DNA of 50,678 bases, taken from assembly GCA_021803325.1 (NCBI GenBank), contig JAJZLP010000202.1, forward strand, positions 2,101 to 52,778. The letters are read 5' to 3'. Positions within the stretch are counted from its first letter, which is position 1. Each line of letters starts with the position of its first letter. Below the pieces are notes generated by a model. That model was not told the DNA's origin and did no database searches. It worked only from the letters and a program-made list of their open reading frames with translations. The stretch is from Actinomycetes bacterium (GTDB taxonomy: Bacteria > Actinomycetota > Acidimicrobiia > Acidimicrobiales > UBA8190). Shown here in pieces: positions 8,563-17,149 of this stretch. The translations under genes were made by a program, and so were the position numbers.

Positions 8563-9336
8563 GTGGACGTCGATGACAGCAGCGGCCGGCAACGATCCGG
8601 TACCTCCGGTCCGGTGCCACCCGGAAGCTCGGATCCGGCGTCCAGGCTCAAGGCGGCGGCGAGAGCGCACACCCCCCGTGCCATCACGGCGGTGGCGCAG
8701 CCGCCGACGGGTGCGTCCCGACCTGCACAGGTGGCACCGGCTGCGGGTGATCTCGACCGAGTGCTGACGGTACCGAACGTGGTCACGGCCGTCCGGCTCG
8801 CATGTGTGCCGGTGTTCGTGTGGCTCCTGTTCGGAGCGCACGAGCAGGCGGCGGCGGCAGTCCTGCTGGCCGGGCTCGGCGCAACTGACTGGGTCGACGG
8901 CACCGTTGCCCGCCGGTTCGCGCAGGTCTCGACGCTGGGCAAGGTCCTCGACCCGATCGCCGACCGGGTCCTCGTAGGCACCGCCGTGCTGTGCGCCGTC
9001 GTCGACGGCGCTGTGCCGCCATGGTTCGCTGGAGTGACGATCGCCCGGGAGGCCCTGGTGTCGGGGGCGGTCGTCGTCTTGGCGTCGCTGGGAGCGCAGC
9101 GCATCGATGTGCTGTGGGTCGGCAAGGCCGGCACCTTCGCCCTGATGTCCGCGTACCCCGCGTTCCTGATGGCGCACGGGCCCGCAGGGTGGCAGCACGC
9201 GGTGGGCATCGCGGCGTGGGTGGTCGGGATCGGCGGTCTGGCCCTGGCCTGGGTGGCAGCGGCATCGTATGTCCCGGTCGCCCGCAGGGCGTTTGCCGCT
9301 GGCCGAGCCGGCCGAGCCGGCGGCGCCGCGCCGTGA
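8563..9336 (+). CDS. pgsA: CDP-alcohol phosphatidyltransferase
   Basis: Membrane phospholipid synthase that transfers a phosphatidyl group from CDP-diacylglycerol to an alcohol such as glycerol-3-phosphate or inositol phosphate. The catalytic signature is complete in DWVDGTVARRFAQVSTLGKV followed by LDPIADR, at about residues 107-135. Of the 257 residues, the first 65 are polar and look disordered; the rest has about five to six membrane spans. The GTG at 8563 is set by the TACACT box 7 nt before it; longer readings run into the pyrimidine tract. In mycobacteria a pgsA2 gene lies a few genes from gcvH-garA, and the same grouping is seen here. The acceptor alcohol cannot be decided; the symbol reflects the family. 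Confidence 0.82.
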   Translation: MDVDDSSGRQRSGTSGPVPPGSSDPASRLKAAARAHTPRAITAVAQPPTGASRPAQVAPAAGDLDRVLTVPNVVTAVRLACVPVFVWLLFGAHEQAAAAVLLAGLGATDWVDGTVARRFAQVSTLGKVLDPIADRVLVGTAVLCAVVDGAVPPWFAGVTIAREALVSGAVVVLASLGAQRIDVLWVGKAGTFALMSAYPAFLMAHGPAGWQHAVGIAAWVVGIGGLALAWVAAASYVPVARRAFAAGRAGRAGGAAP

Positions 9337-9526
9337 CGGCACCGGGGCTTCGGCGTGGCGAGGCGAGACCCCGCCAGAGCAGCGCGCGGTCGGAGCCCGA
9401 TGGGGACGGCGCGGCGCGTCCTGCAGGCGATGTTCGAGGTCGGCAGGTAGGGTCGCCGTACGTGCGCGCTACAGCGAGCGTTCCGGGCCGGCGACCCTGG
9501 CCTGCAGACGACGTGACGAGGATGCC

Positions 9527-12022
9527 ATGAAGGCCGTGATCATGGCCGGAGGCGAGGGGACCCGCCTGCGGCCGCTCACCTCCAACCAACCCAAGCCCAT
9601 GTTGCCGATGGCCAATCGGCCCATGATGGAGCACGTCGTGGCGCTGTTGCGCCGGCACGGCTTCGACGACATCGTCGTGACGGTGGCGTTCATGGCCAAC
9701 GCCATTCGGAACTACTTCGGGGACGGTACAGAGCTCGGTGTTCGCATCCGCTACGCGACCGAGGAGACACCGCTCGGGACGGCCGGATCGGTGGCCAATG
9801 CACGCGAGATGCTGGACGAGACCTTCGTGGTGATCTCCGGTGACGTCCTCACCGACATCGACGTGTCCGCTGCGGTTGACTTCCACCGCCGCAACGAGGC
9901 GCTCGCCACGTTGGCGCTGAAAGCCGTCGAGGACCCGCTGGAGTTCGGCATCGTCATCACCCAGCCGGACGGGGCGATCGAGCGGTTCCTGGAGAAGCCG
10001 ACGTGGGGCGAGGTCTTCAGCGACACCATCAACACCGGCATCTACGTGCTCGAGCCCGAGATCTTCGACTTCATCGAGGCGGGCCGGCCGGTTGACTTCT
10101 CCGGCGAGGTGTTCCCCGCGGTCCTCGAAGCTGGGCGATCGATGTTCGGGTACGTGGCCGACGGCTACTGGGAGGACGTCGGCACGCTCGAGGCTTACCT
10201 CCGAGCCCACCACGACATTCTCGACCGGAGGGTCGAGCTGGCTGGGCACGGCTTTGAGCTGCGTCCCGGCGTGTGGTTGGGCAAAGGCGCGGCGGTCGAC
10301 CCGGCCGCCACCGTCGAAGGCCCGGCGATCATCGGGGACAACGTGACGGTCGGGGCCAGTGCGGTGATCGGCCCGTACACCGTGGTCGGTCCCAACGTCA
10401 GGGTCAGTGACAACGCGGTGATCGAGCGCAGCGTCGTCCACGACGGGACGCATCTGGGTTCCGGCGTCCGTCTTGAGGGCTGTGTGGTTGGGCGAGCGTG
10501 CGACCTGCGCCAGGGCGCCCACCTCGAGGACGGCGTGGTGCTCGGAGACGAGGTGTTCGTCGGGGCTGCTGCAGTGCTCAAGTCCGGGGTGAAGGTGTAC
10601 CCGTTCAAGACGGTCGAGATGGGCGCCATGGTCAACACCTCGATCGTGTGGGAGTCCCGCGGCGCCCGCAACCTCTTCGGCAGGCTTGGCGTCACTGGCC
10701 TGGCCAACGTCGACATCAGCCCGGAGCTGGCCATGCGGTTGTCGATGGCATGGGCCAGCACGCTCGACAAGGGCTCCACGGTCACCGCGTCGCGCGACAC
10801 CAGTCGGGCGGCCCGGGTGCTCAAGCGCGCCATCATGGTGGGCTGCAATTCGGCAGGGGTGAACGTAGACGACCTGGAGGTGGCCACCATCCCGGTGACC
10901 CGGTTCCAGGTCCGCTCAGGCGCGAGCCTGGGTGGCATCACGGTCCGGCTCGCCGAGCACGACACGCAGTCGGTGGTGATCAGGTTCTTCGACCAGGACG
11001 GGATCGACATCGCCGAGGTGGTGCAGCGCAAGATCGAGCGCCTGTACGCGCGAGAGGAATTCCGCCGGACCTTCGCTCCCGACATCGGCGACATCGGCTT
11101 TCCGGTGCGTACGCTGGAGTACTACACGGCTGCGCTCATGGACGCGGTCGACGTCGAGCGGGTGGCGTCGTGCGAGCTCAAGCTCGTGGTGGACTACTCG
11201 TACGGCACTGCGAGCTTCGTCATGCCCAACGTGCTGGCCAAGCTCGGTGCCGACGTGCTGGCGGTCAACCCGTACGCGGCGACGGCCCGCTCCATCGAGT
11301 GGGACCGGGATGCCGCTGCCGCTCGGGTGTCAGGATTGGTCCAGTCGTCGGGCGCCGACCTCGGCGTGGTCATCGATGCTGGCGGCGAGCGCATCACCCT
11401 GGTCGACGACGGCGGGCGGATCCTCACCGACGACGAGGCGCTGATCTTGCTGGTCGACATGGTGAGCACTCGCCGATCGAAGGCGACGGTGGCGCTGCCA
11501 GTAGCGGCGCCGATGGCGGCAGAGCGGGTGTGCACGGGCAATGGCGGTGAGGTGATCTGGACCAAGCTGTCTGTGCCGCACCTGATGGAGCTGGCCAGCC
11601 GCAAGCACATCGACTTCGCCGCAAGCCAGCTGGGCGGGTTCATCTTCCCACGGTTCCTGCCGGCGTTCGATGCGGTGGCGACCCTGGTTCACCTGCTCGA
11701 TCTGCTCGCCGGCGACCGGGACGGTCCGCACCGCCTGTCGCGTTGGTCGTCCCGGGTGCCGGAGGTGCACATCGCTCACGACGAGGTCGTGACGCCCTGG
11801 GAGCAGAAAGGCACGGTCATGCGGGTGCTGGTGGAACGGTCGAGCGACCGGAACGTGCTGCTCGTCGACGGGGTGAAGCTGCTCGATGCGGACGGGTGGA
11901 CCTTGGTCCTGCCCGATCCCGAGGAGCCGACCACCCACATCTGGGCCGAAGCCACGAGCGACGCAGCCGCCCGGTCCCGGGTGGAGGAGCAGGCGGCCCG
12001 GCTGCGCCAGATGCTCGCCTGA
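9527..12022 (+). CDS. Mannose-1-phosphate guanylyltransferase-like / phosphomannomutase-like fusion
   Basis: An 831-aa fusion of three modules. Residues 1-235 are a nucleotidyltransferase with MKAVIMAGGEGTRLRPLTSN, LEKPTWGE and DGYWEDVGT, expected to make an NDP-sugar from a sugar-1-phosphate. Residues 240-380 are left-handed hexapeptide repeats (VEGPAIIGDNVTVGASAVIG). Residues of about 385-831 have the fold signals of a phosphohexomutase (TASRDTSRAARVLKRAI, RFFDQDGIDIAEVVQRKIER). The mutase active-site loops are missing: the TASHNP phosphoserine loop is replaced by GGITVRLAEHDTQS, the DGDADR metal loop by DAGGERI, and the GExSGH sugar loop by ASQLGGFIFP. So the third module is probably structural or regulatory. 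The ATG at 9527 has GAGGA just upstream. The product likely feeds mannosylated envelope polymers, but the sugar is not fixed by sequence. Confidence 0.85.
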   Translation: MKAVIMAGGEGTRLRPLTSNQPKPMLPMANRPMMEHVVALLRRHGFDDIVVTVAFMANAIRNYFGDGTELGVRIRYATEETPLGTAGSVANAREMLDETFVVISGDVLTDIDVSAAVDFHRRNEALATLALKAVEDPLEFGIVITQPDGAIERFLEKPTWGEVFSDTINTGIYVLEPEIFDFIEAGRPVDFSGEVFPAVLEAGRSMFGYVADGYWEDVGTLEAYLRAHHDILDRRVELAGHGFELRPGVWLGKGAAVDPAATVEGPAIIGDNVTVGASAVIGPYTVVGPNVRVSDNAVIERSVVHDGTHLGSGVRLEGCVVGRACDLRQGAHLEDGVVLGDEVFVGAAAVLKSGVKVYPFKTVEMGAMVNTSIVWESRGARNLFGRLGVTGLANVDISPELAMRLSMAWASTLDKGSTVTASRDTSRAARVLKRAIMVGCNSAGVNVDDLEVATIPVTRFQVRSGASLGGITVRLAEHDTQSVVIRFFDQDGIDIAEVVQRKIERLYAREEFRRTFAPDIGDIGFPVRTLEYYTAALMDAVDVERVASCELKLVVDYSYGTASFVMPNVLAKLGADVLAVNPYAATARSIEWDRDAAAARVSGLVQSSGADLGVVIDAGGERITLVDDGGRILTDDEALILLVDMVSTRRSKATVALPVAAPMAAERVCTGNGGEVIWTKLSVPHLMELASRKHIDFAASQLGGFIFPRFLPAFDAVATLVHLLDLLAGDRDGPHRLSRWSSRVPEVHIAHDEVVTPWEQKGTVMRVLVERSSDRNVLLVDGVKLLDADGWTLVLPDPEEPTTHIWAEATSDAAARSRVEEQAARLRQMLA

Positions 12023-12118
12023 GCCATGGTGACCGGGGCAGCGCCCGCCGTGCCCCTTCGTCGACGGGGGTGTCGAGGATCGCCGGCTGCGCCCGTGGAA
12101 CAGCGGTGCGCGTTCCGC

Positions 12119-12124
12119 TAGCGT
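12119..12124 (+). promoter_or_regulatory. -10 box for leaderless gcvH
   Basis: TAGCGT, 8 nt (TGACCGGC), then GTG at 12133. The box and spacer closely resemble those before garA and the pgsA-like gene. Confidence 0.55.
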
Positions 12125-12132
12125 TGACCGGC

Positions 12133-12513
12133 GTGCAGGTTCCCGAGGAGCTCCACTACACCGCCGATCACGAGTGGGTCGCTGCCAGCGGCCAGACGGT
12201 TCGGGTGGGTATCACCGATTACGCCCAGGACGCGCTGGGTGACGTGGTCTTCGTCGACCTGCTGGCCGTGGGCGTCGAGGTCGCGGCCGGCGGTGTGCTC
12301 GGCGAGGTCGAGTCCACGAAGTCCGTTTCGGAGGTCTATGCCCCGGTGGCAGGCACCATCGTGTCGGTCAACGAGGCGCTGAGCACCGCCCCGGAGCAGG
12401 TCAACGGCGATCCGTACGGGAGTGGATGGCTCTGCGAGCTGGCTCCTGCCGACCCCGACGCGCTGCAGGGCCTGCTCGACGCCGCCGCATACCGGCGCCT
12501 GGTCGACAGCTGA
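12133..12513 (+). CDS. gcvH: Glycine cleavage system H protein
   Basis: A 126-aa lipoyl carrier protein that shuttles the aminomethyl group between the P, T and L proteins of glycine cleavage. The lipoyl-attachment lysine is K63 in GEVESTKSVSEVYAP. The N terminus (YTADHEWV) and the C-terminal YGSGWLCEL segment are standard and the length is normal. The GTG start follows a TAGCGT box by 8 nt, so the mRNA is probably leaderless. No gcvP or gcvT lies nearby; instead the gene sits next to garA, as in mycobacteria. Confidence 0.95.
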   Translation: MQVPEELHYTADHEWVAASGQTVRVGITDYAQDALGDVVFVDLLAVGVEVAAGGVLGEVESTKSVSEVYAPVAGTIVSVNEALSTAPEQVNGDPYGSGWLCELAPADPDALQGLLDAAAYRRLVDS

Positions 12514-12546
12514 TCCGGGTCTCCGAGCGCAGTGCCGGGGAACGGC

Positions 12547-12552
12547 TAGCGT
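12547..12552 (+). promoter_or_regulatory. -10 box for leaderless garA
   Basis: TAGCGT, 7 nt (GGACCAC), then GTG at 12560. The in-frame GTG at 12551 lies inside the box and is therefore unlikely to be used. Confidence 0.55.
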
Positions 12553-12559
12553 GGACCAC

Positions 12560-13033
12560 GTGGCGTTCTGCAACAACTGCGGGCACCGCAACCCGCCCGA
12601 GGCGAATTTCTGCTCGTCGTGTGGTGCGGTGCTCGACAACACCGGAGCCGATACGACGGTCACCCTGCGCCCGGTCGATGTCCTGGGGGAGCCCGGCGAC
12701 GAGGAGCTGTCCGTCACGCTCCCCGATCGGACCGAGACCGGCCTTCTGGTCGTCAAGCACGGGCCGAACGCGGGCGCCCGGTTCGTCTTGGAATCGCCGC
12801 TGACCGGAGTGGGGCGCCACCCAGAGAGCGACATCTTCCTCGACGACATCACCGTGTCGCGCCGCCATGCCGAATTCGTCCGAAGCGATGATGGGTACAG
12901 CGTGCGTGACGTCGGGTCGCTCAACGGCACGTATGTCAACCACGAGCGGATCGAATCGGTCTCGCTCTCCAGCGGCGACGAGGTGCAGATCGGTAAGTTC
13001 AAGCTCGTCTTCCTCGCGGCGAGTGACGAGTGA
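12560..13033 (+). CDS. garA: FHA-domain protein, GarA-like, with N-terminal zinc ribbon
   Basis: A 157-aa phosphothreonine-binding regulator. Residues 1-25 carry two CxxC pairs ([20 protein letters not shown]), a zinc-ribbon module that is absent from the well-known mycobacterial GarA. Residues of about 33-37 (ADTTVTLR) align with the phosphorylated ETTS segment of GarA. The FHA domain fills about 60-150, with [19 protein letters not shown] and [10 protein letters not shown] intact. In mycobacteria GarA is phosphorylated by PknB/PknG and acts on 2-oxoglutarate decarboxylase, glutamate dehydrogenase and glutamate synthase. The gcvH-garA-merR-nuclease order here is the mycobacterial one, which supports orthology. 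The targets in this organism are not known. Confidence 0.87.
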   Translation: MAFCNNCGHRNPPEANFCSSCGAVLDNTGADTTVTLRPVDVLGEPGDEELSVTLPDRTETGLLVVKHGPNAGARFVLESPLTGVGRHPESDIFLDDITVSRRHAEFVRSDDGYSVRDVGSLNGTYVNHERIESVSLSSGDEVQIGKFKLVFLAASDE

Positions 13034-13064
13034 CGTCGCCGCGCACCGCTCCGAGGCGCGGCGC

Positions 13065-14327
13065 GTGAGCACGCGCAGCTACATGTCGATCGGTGATGTG
13101 CTGGCGCTGCTGCGCCAGGAATTCCCCGATGTCACCATCTCGAAGATCCGGTTCCTGGAGAGCCAAGGCCTTGTGGATCCCGAGCGGACACCTTCGGGGT
13201 ACCGCAAGTTCTACGACGGCGACGTCGACCGGCTGCGCTGGGTGCTGCGGCAGCAGCGTGAGCATTTCCTTCCTCTGAAGGTGATCAAAGGCCGGCTCGA
13301 GGCCGGCGGTCCCGGCGACCGGAGCTCGGCGGGGGGTGCGGTGGCCCCGAGGGCGAACGGCACGTCGACCGGCGCGGTGGCTCCGGCGAACGGTGCCGGT
13401 GCGGACGCTGACGCCGACATCGCGATCGGTGACGACGGGGTCATTGCGGCTCGGGCCGAGGTGCGGCGCTCCGGTGGGGACCAAGGCGAGCGGTCGGCTG
13501 TCGGACCTCGCCTGCCGGGGTTCGAGGTCGACCTGGCTTCCGGGGCGCCGGCCGCCCGTCCGAGGACCCCCGGTGCTGGCAGCGAGGTCCGGGGGGCCTA
13601 CAGCGACAGCGGTGGCATCCCGGTGGCACACGGTGCCGGTGGCGAAGTTCGGGTGATCAACGGAGCCGTCGGCGAGGTACCCACCGGCATCGGAGGCGGA
13701 GAGTCCAGTGCGGACCACTCGGTGGGGCGTCTCCTGGGTTCGTCACCACCGGTCGGCGCACCGCAACCGATCCTCGGCGATGGTCGGCGTGCGGGGGTGC
13801 CCTCGCAGGCCGGGCCTCCGGGTGCCGCTGTGCTGGGTGCAGCCCCGGTCGTTCCAGCAGGAGCTGCTGTCGGGTGGGACGCAGCGCTGCCGTCGGGGAC
13901 GCCCGCAGCGGGGTTGCCACGCACAGGGCATCCGGCAGCAGGCGATGACAGCCTGGGTGTGACCCTCGACGAGCTGTGTGCCGCGAGCGGGCTTGACGCT
14001 GCTGCCGTCGGGGAGCTCACCTCCTACGGTTTTCTCCAGGGACGCTCGGTCGGCGGGGTTGCCTACTACGACGACGATGCCGTGACCATCGCGCAGATCG
14101 CTGCCGGTTTCGCCCGCTTCGGCGTTGAAGCCCGCCACCTGCGGCTCCACAAGCTCGCCGCAGAGCGGGAAGCCGGGTTCATCGAGCAGATCGTGCTTCC
14201 GATGGTCAAGCAGCGGAACCCTGAGGCTCGCCAACGGGCGTCGGTGACGGCCGCCGAGCTGGGTCGTCTTGGCCAGGCGATGCGAGCCGCCCTGTTGCGG
14301 CGGAACCTGGACGACCTGGTCCGGTGA
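13065..14327 (+). CDS. ftsR: MerR family regulator, FtsR-like, with long low-complexity insertion
   Basis: A 420-aa regulator placed directly after garA, like Rv1828/FtsR of mycobacteria and corynebacteria, where it activates ftsZ. Residues 1-80 form the winged helix ([39 protein letters not shown]). Residues of about 294-420 form the conserved C-terminal effector domain ([40 protein letters not shown]). Between them lie about 210 residues rich in Gly/Ala/Pro/Ser with no recognisable domain; known relatives are about 250 aa in total. I chose the GTG at 13065, with GAGG 8 nt upstream; the GTG at 13023, overlapping garA, and the ATG at 13083 are alternatives. A hairpin follows the stop codon. 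Confidence 0.8.
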   Translation: MSTRSYMSIGDVLALLRQEFPDVTISKIRFLESQGLVDPERTPSGYRKFYDGDVDRLRWVLRQQREHFLPLKVIKGRLEAGGPGDRSSAGGAVAPRANGTSTGAVAPANGAGADADADIAIGDDGVIAARAEVRRSGGDQGERSAVGPRLPGFEVDLASGAPAARPRTPGAGSEVRGAYSDSGGIPVAHGAGGEVRVINGAVGEVPTGIGGGESSADHSVGRLLGSSPPVGAPQPILGDGRRAGVPSQAGPPGAAVLGAAPVVPAGAAVGWDAALPSGTPAAGLPRTGHPAAGDDSLGVTLDELCAASGLDAAAVGELTSYGFLQGRSVGGVAYYDDDAVTIAQIAAGFARFGVEARHLRLHKLAAEREAGFIEQIVLPMVKQRNPEARQRASVTAAELGRLGQAMRAALLRRNLDDLVR

Positions 14328-14372
14328 TCACGTCGCCGATGGCCATCACAAGGCCGTTTCGACGCAACGAAG

Positions 14373-14391
14373 ATCCGGCGCGGCGCCGGAT
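14373..14391 (+). terminator. Hairpin downstream of ftsR-like gene
   Basis: ATCCGGCG-CGG-CGCCGGAT forms a perfect 8-bp stem with a 3-nt loop, 45 nt after the stop codon and 28 nt before the next -10 box. Confidence 0.6.
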
Positions 14392-14418
14392 GCGGGTGTG
14401 GCGTCACGGCATTGGCGG

Positions 14419-14424
14419 TAAGTT
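14419..14424 (+). promoter_or_regulatory. -10 box for leaderless DUF151 gene
   Basis: TAAGTT, 6 nt (GCAGGA), then ATG at 14431. Confidence 0.45.
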
Positions 14425-14430
14425 GCAGGA

Positions 14431-14928
14431 ATGGTTGAGGTGCGGTTGAGCGCCGTTCGGGTCGACCTGCAGTCGAACACGCCCGTGCTCCTGCTCACCG
14501 AAACAGCAGGCAGTGGCCGTACGCTGCCGATCTTCATTGGAGCGCCCGAAGCGACGGCGATCGCGTTCGCCGTGCAAGGGGTGGCGACGCCGCGACCGAT
14601 GACCCATGACCTGCTGCGCGACATGCTCCAGGCCCTGGGTGCACATCTCGAGCGGGTGATCATCACCGAGCTCAGGTCGGCCACGTACTACGCCGAGCTG
14701 CACCTCGCTAGCCCCCGCGGCACTGTCGAGGTTTCTTGTCGCCCGTCGGACGCCGTCGCTCTGGCCGTCCGGACGGGCAGCCCCTTGTTCGTGTCCGACG
14801 ACCTCATGGAAACTGAGGGTGTCGTCCTGCCGGTGGAAGACGATGACGACGAGGTGAGCTCCGACGAGCTCGTCGGACGCTTCCGCCAGTTCCTCGATGA
14901 GGTGCGCCCGGAGGATTTCTCGTCCTGA
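14431..14928 (+). CDS. Bifunctional nuclease family protein (DUF151)
   Basis: A 165-aa protein of the DUF151/BFN family, whose plant founder has been described as having RNase and DNase activity; the bacterial role is unclear. Typical segments are LLTETAGSGRTLPIFIGAPE, ALGAHLERVIITEL and VSCRPSDAVALAVRTGSPLF, followed by an acidic tail (VEDDDDEVSSDELVGRFRQF). It follows garA and the ftsR-like gene exactly as Rv1829 does in M. tuberculosis. It has its own TAAGTT box 6 nt before the ATG, so it can be transcribed separately from the upstream MerR gene. Confidence 0.87.
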   Translation: MVEVRLSAVRVDLQSNTPVLLLTETAGSGRTLPIFIGAPEATAIAFAVQGVATPRPMTHDLLRDMLQALGAHLERVIITELRSATYYAELHLASPRGTVEVSCRPSDAVALAVRTGSPLFVSDDLMETEGVVLPVEDDDDEVSSDELVGRFRQFLDEVRPEDFSS

Positions 14929-15112
14929 ACCGCGTGCCGGATTCGCTCGCCAGGGGTTCCGCTCGCCGCCCGCCCGGCTCTGGCGCGGGTGACGCTCGGC
15001 TCCTGTCGGCCGGGCTGGGCCTCGGCGGGTTGCCGGAGCTACCTGGACCGTCGACAAGGCGGGCAGCCGAACTTGAGATCGACGGCGCCTGCCAGCGCCA
15101 GGGAGGACACCG

Positions 15113-15766
15113 ATGAGGACCACGTCGCGAGCTGCAAGGAACCTGGTGCCGCCGGCGGTGCTGACGGCGTGCGCGGTGGCGCTCGCCGCCTGCTCGTCGA
15201 CCCCTGCACACCACGTGGTGCCGACGACCACGACGACAACCACGACGATCCCCTCCCCGCCGACAACCTCGGCACCCACGTCGTCTGGCACCAGCAGCTC
15301 GACTGGGGTGACCTCGTGCGCGGCCAGCTCGCTGACCGGCGCGGTCACCGGCACCCAGGGTGGCGCAGGCGTGCTCGAGGTCACGGTGGCACTCCACAAC
15401 GTCGGGGGATCGACCTGCACCCTCCATGGCTACGCCGGGCTCCAGCTGATCGGGGCGGGCGGCGTTCAACTGACCACCAGCGTCCACCAGGGAGGACCCC
15501 TGTCGTTCGAGTCGGTCGCCCCGTCCACCGTGAGCCTTGCCGCGGGGCAGGACGCCTACTTCAACATCGGCTTCTCCGATGTGCCGACCGGGGCGGCGGC
15601 GAGCTGCTCCACAGCCACGAGCATGCAGGTCGTTCCGCCCGGCGACAGCGGGCACGTGACCGTGAGCGTGCAGATCCAACCGTGCGGCGGCGCGCTCAGC
15701 GAATCGGCTCTCTTCGGTGCCGGTTCGCCTGCCATGCAGACGACGGCGCCGGCCACTGGCGGCTGA
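15113..15766 (+). CDS. Secreted DUF4232 lipoprotein
   Basis: A 217-aa exported protein. The N terminus has basic residues, a hydrophobic core and a lipobox ending at C27 (AVALAACSST), so it should be lipid-anchored outside the membrane. A Thr/Ser/Pro linker follows (residues of about 30-62, including a run of eight Thr), then a single DUF4232 beta-sandwich domain with paired cysteines (CTLHGYAGLQLIG). These domains are common in actinobacterial surface lipoproteins of unknown role. GGAGG sits just upstream of the ATG. Its last codons run into a 46-bp tandem repeat. Confidence 0.83.
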   Translation: MRTTSRAARNLVPPAVLTACAVALAACSSTPAHHVVPTTTTTTTTIPSPPTTSAPTSSGTSSSTGVTSCAASSLTGAVTGTQGGAGVLEVTVALHNVGGSTCTLHGYAGLQLIGAGGVQLTTSVHQGGPLSFESVAPSTVSLAAGQDAYFNIGFSDVPTGAAASCSTATSMQVVPPGDSGHVTVSVQIQPCGGALSESALFGAGSPAMQTTAPATGG

Positions 15767-15857
15767 CGCTGCCGGCTGAGGGCTGACGGCTGTGGCGCCC
15801 ACTGGCGGCTGACGCTGCCGGCTGAGGGCTGACGGCTGTGGCGCCCACTGGCGGCTG
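15753..15857 (+). repeat. 46-bp tandem repeat at the lipoprotein stop codon
   Basis: Two full copies (15753-15798 and 15799-15844) and a 13-bp third copy. The unit itself is built from shorter GGCTGA-type elements. The lipoprotein TGA (15764-15766) lies in the first copy. Degenerate GGCTG-rich sequence continues to about 15905, before the end of the convergent MDR gene. Confidence 0.85.
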
Positions 15858-15971
15858 GAGCTGGCGGCTGAGGCTGTGGCGGCTGGTTCCGTGCTGGCGG
15901 CTGGCAGGCAGGACTCGGTCCTGCCCGGTGGGGAGGAACGGGGCCGGGGAGGTCCGGGTCCGGCAGCTGGC

Positions 15972-17129
15972 TCAGGCGCGAGCAGGATCGACCAGGATGC
16001 GTCCGCGGACACGTGCCGCCAGGATGTCGGCCAACGCGCCGGGCAGCTCGGCCAACGAGACCTCGCGGTCGATGAACCGCTCCAGGTCGGCGGGGCGGAG
16101 ATCGCCCGGATCGGCGATCCGCGCCCACACCTCGGTGCGGCGGCCCGTCGGCGTGTCGACGGAATCGACGCCCAGCAGGCCGACCCCCCGGGTGATGAAG
16201 GGGTACACGGTGGTGTCGAGGGCGGAGCCCGCCGTGAGCCCGCTGGCGGCGACAGCGGCGCCGTACCGGAGCTGACGGAGGACGAGCGCAAGGGTGGTGC
16301 CCCCGACGCAGTCCACAGCACCGGCCCAGCGCTGCGGTCCGAGCGTCCGCCCGGGTGCCTCGTCGAGCTCGTCGCGGCCGATCACGCGTGCGGCGCCGAG
16401 ACCGGCGAGCCAGGACCCCGCCGACGGCTTGCCGGTCGAGGCCACGACCTCGTAGCCCCGCCGGGCGAGCATGGCGACGGCCATCGACCCGACACCACCC
16501 GTGGCCCCCGTCACCAGGACCGGCCCGGCGCTGGGCTCCAGGCCGTGTCGTTCCAGGAGATCGATCGAGGCGGCAGCGGTGAAGCCGGCGGTGCCGATGA
16601 CCATGGCGGAACGGGCGGACAGACCGGCGGGGAGAGGCACGACCCAGGTTGCGGGAACCCGAGCCATGGCGGCGAAGCCGCCGTGGTGCGACACGCCGAG
16701 GCCGTGTCCGTGCGCGACGACGTCGGTGCCGACGGCAATGGACGGCTCGGTGCTGGCAACGACGGTCCCGGCCAGGTCGACGCCGGGAACCAGTGGGGAG
16801 CGGCGAGCGACCCGGTTCCCGGGCACGGTGACCATGCCGTCTTTGTAGTTGACCGAGGACCACGCGACGGTCACCACGACCTCGCCGCCGTCCAGGTCGG
16901 TTGGACACAGCGTGGTGGCGCCGTGGTGGATGCTGTCGCCGTCCACGGTGACCAGGTAGGCAGGAAAGGGGTCGGCGGACGGTGCAGCGGCGTTGCTGGC
17001 GGAGCCCGATGGCGCTGCGGCAGGCAGCCGTTGGCCGGGATCGGGGTTGGCCGACACTCCCTTGGACCCCAGGTCAGGTAGGAGGTCGGCTGTCACGCCG
17101 GGTTCGGGGCTGGGCGCCGAGCGGTCCAT
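15972..17129 (-). CDS. MDR-family NADPH-dependent acrylyl-CoA reductase / quinone reductase (AcuI/YhdH-like)
   Basis: A cytoplasmic zinc-free medium-chain dehydrogenase/reductase, 385 aa. Family marks are SSVNYKDGMVTV, PLVPGVDLAGTVV, the Rossmann motif VLVTGATGGVGSMAVAMLAR and the C-terminal DREVSLAELPGALADILAAR. This pattern is that of AcuI/YhdH, which reduces acrylyl-CoA to propionyl-CoA. The first 55 residues are an extra Pro/Ala/Ser-rich extension. The ATG at 17129 lies 6 nt after a minus-strand TAGGGT box, which supports the long form as a leaderless product. It is divergent from the S9 peptidase, whose promoter box overlaps this one. The exact enoyl substrate is inferred. Confidence 0.82.
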   Translation of the reverse strand: MDRSAPSPEPGVTADLLPDLGSKGVSANPDPGQRLPAAAPSGSASNAAAPSADPFPAYLVTVDGDSIHHGATTLCPTDLDGGEVVVTVAWSSVNYKDGMVTVPGNRVARRSPLVPGVDLAGTVVASTEPSIAVGTDVVAHGHGLGVSHHGGFAAMARVPATWVVPLPAGLSARSAMVIGTAGFTAAASIDLLERHGLEPSAGPVLVTGATGGVGSMAVAMLARRGYEVVASTGKPSAGSWLAGLGAARVIGRDELDEAPGRTLGPQRWAGAVDCVGGTTLALVLRQLRYGAAVAASGLTAGSALDTTVYPFITRGVGLLGVDSVDTPTGRRTEVWARIADPGDLRPADLERFIDREVSLAELPGALADILAARVRGRILVDPARA

Positions 17130-17134
17130 GTGGC

Positions 17135-17141
17135 TACCCTA
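17135..17141. promoter_or_regulatory. Overlapping divergent -10 boxes
   Basis: The 7-bp stretch TACCCTA reads as TACCCT on the + strand (17135-17140, 9 nt before the peptidase ATG at 17150) and as TAGGGT on the minus strand (17141-17136, 6 nt before the MDR ATG at 17129). The two start codons are only 20 bp apart, so polymerase can probably serve only one gene at a time. Confidence 0.5.
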
Positions 17142-17149
17142 CGGCGCCG

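Noticed and set aside
9269-9526. Upstream extension of the nucleotidyltransferase fusion
   Set aside because: The conserved MKAVIMAGGEGTRL start with a ribosome-binding site is at 9527, and the upstream frame overlaps the pgsA-like gene and is Arg/Gly-rich.
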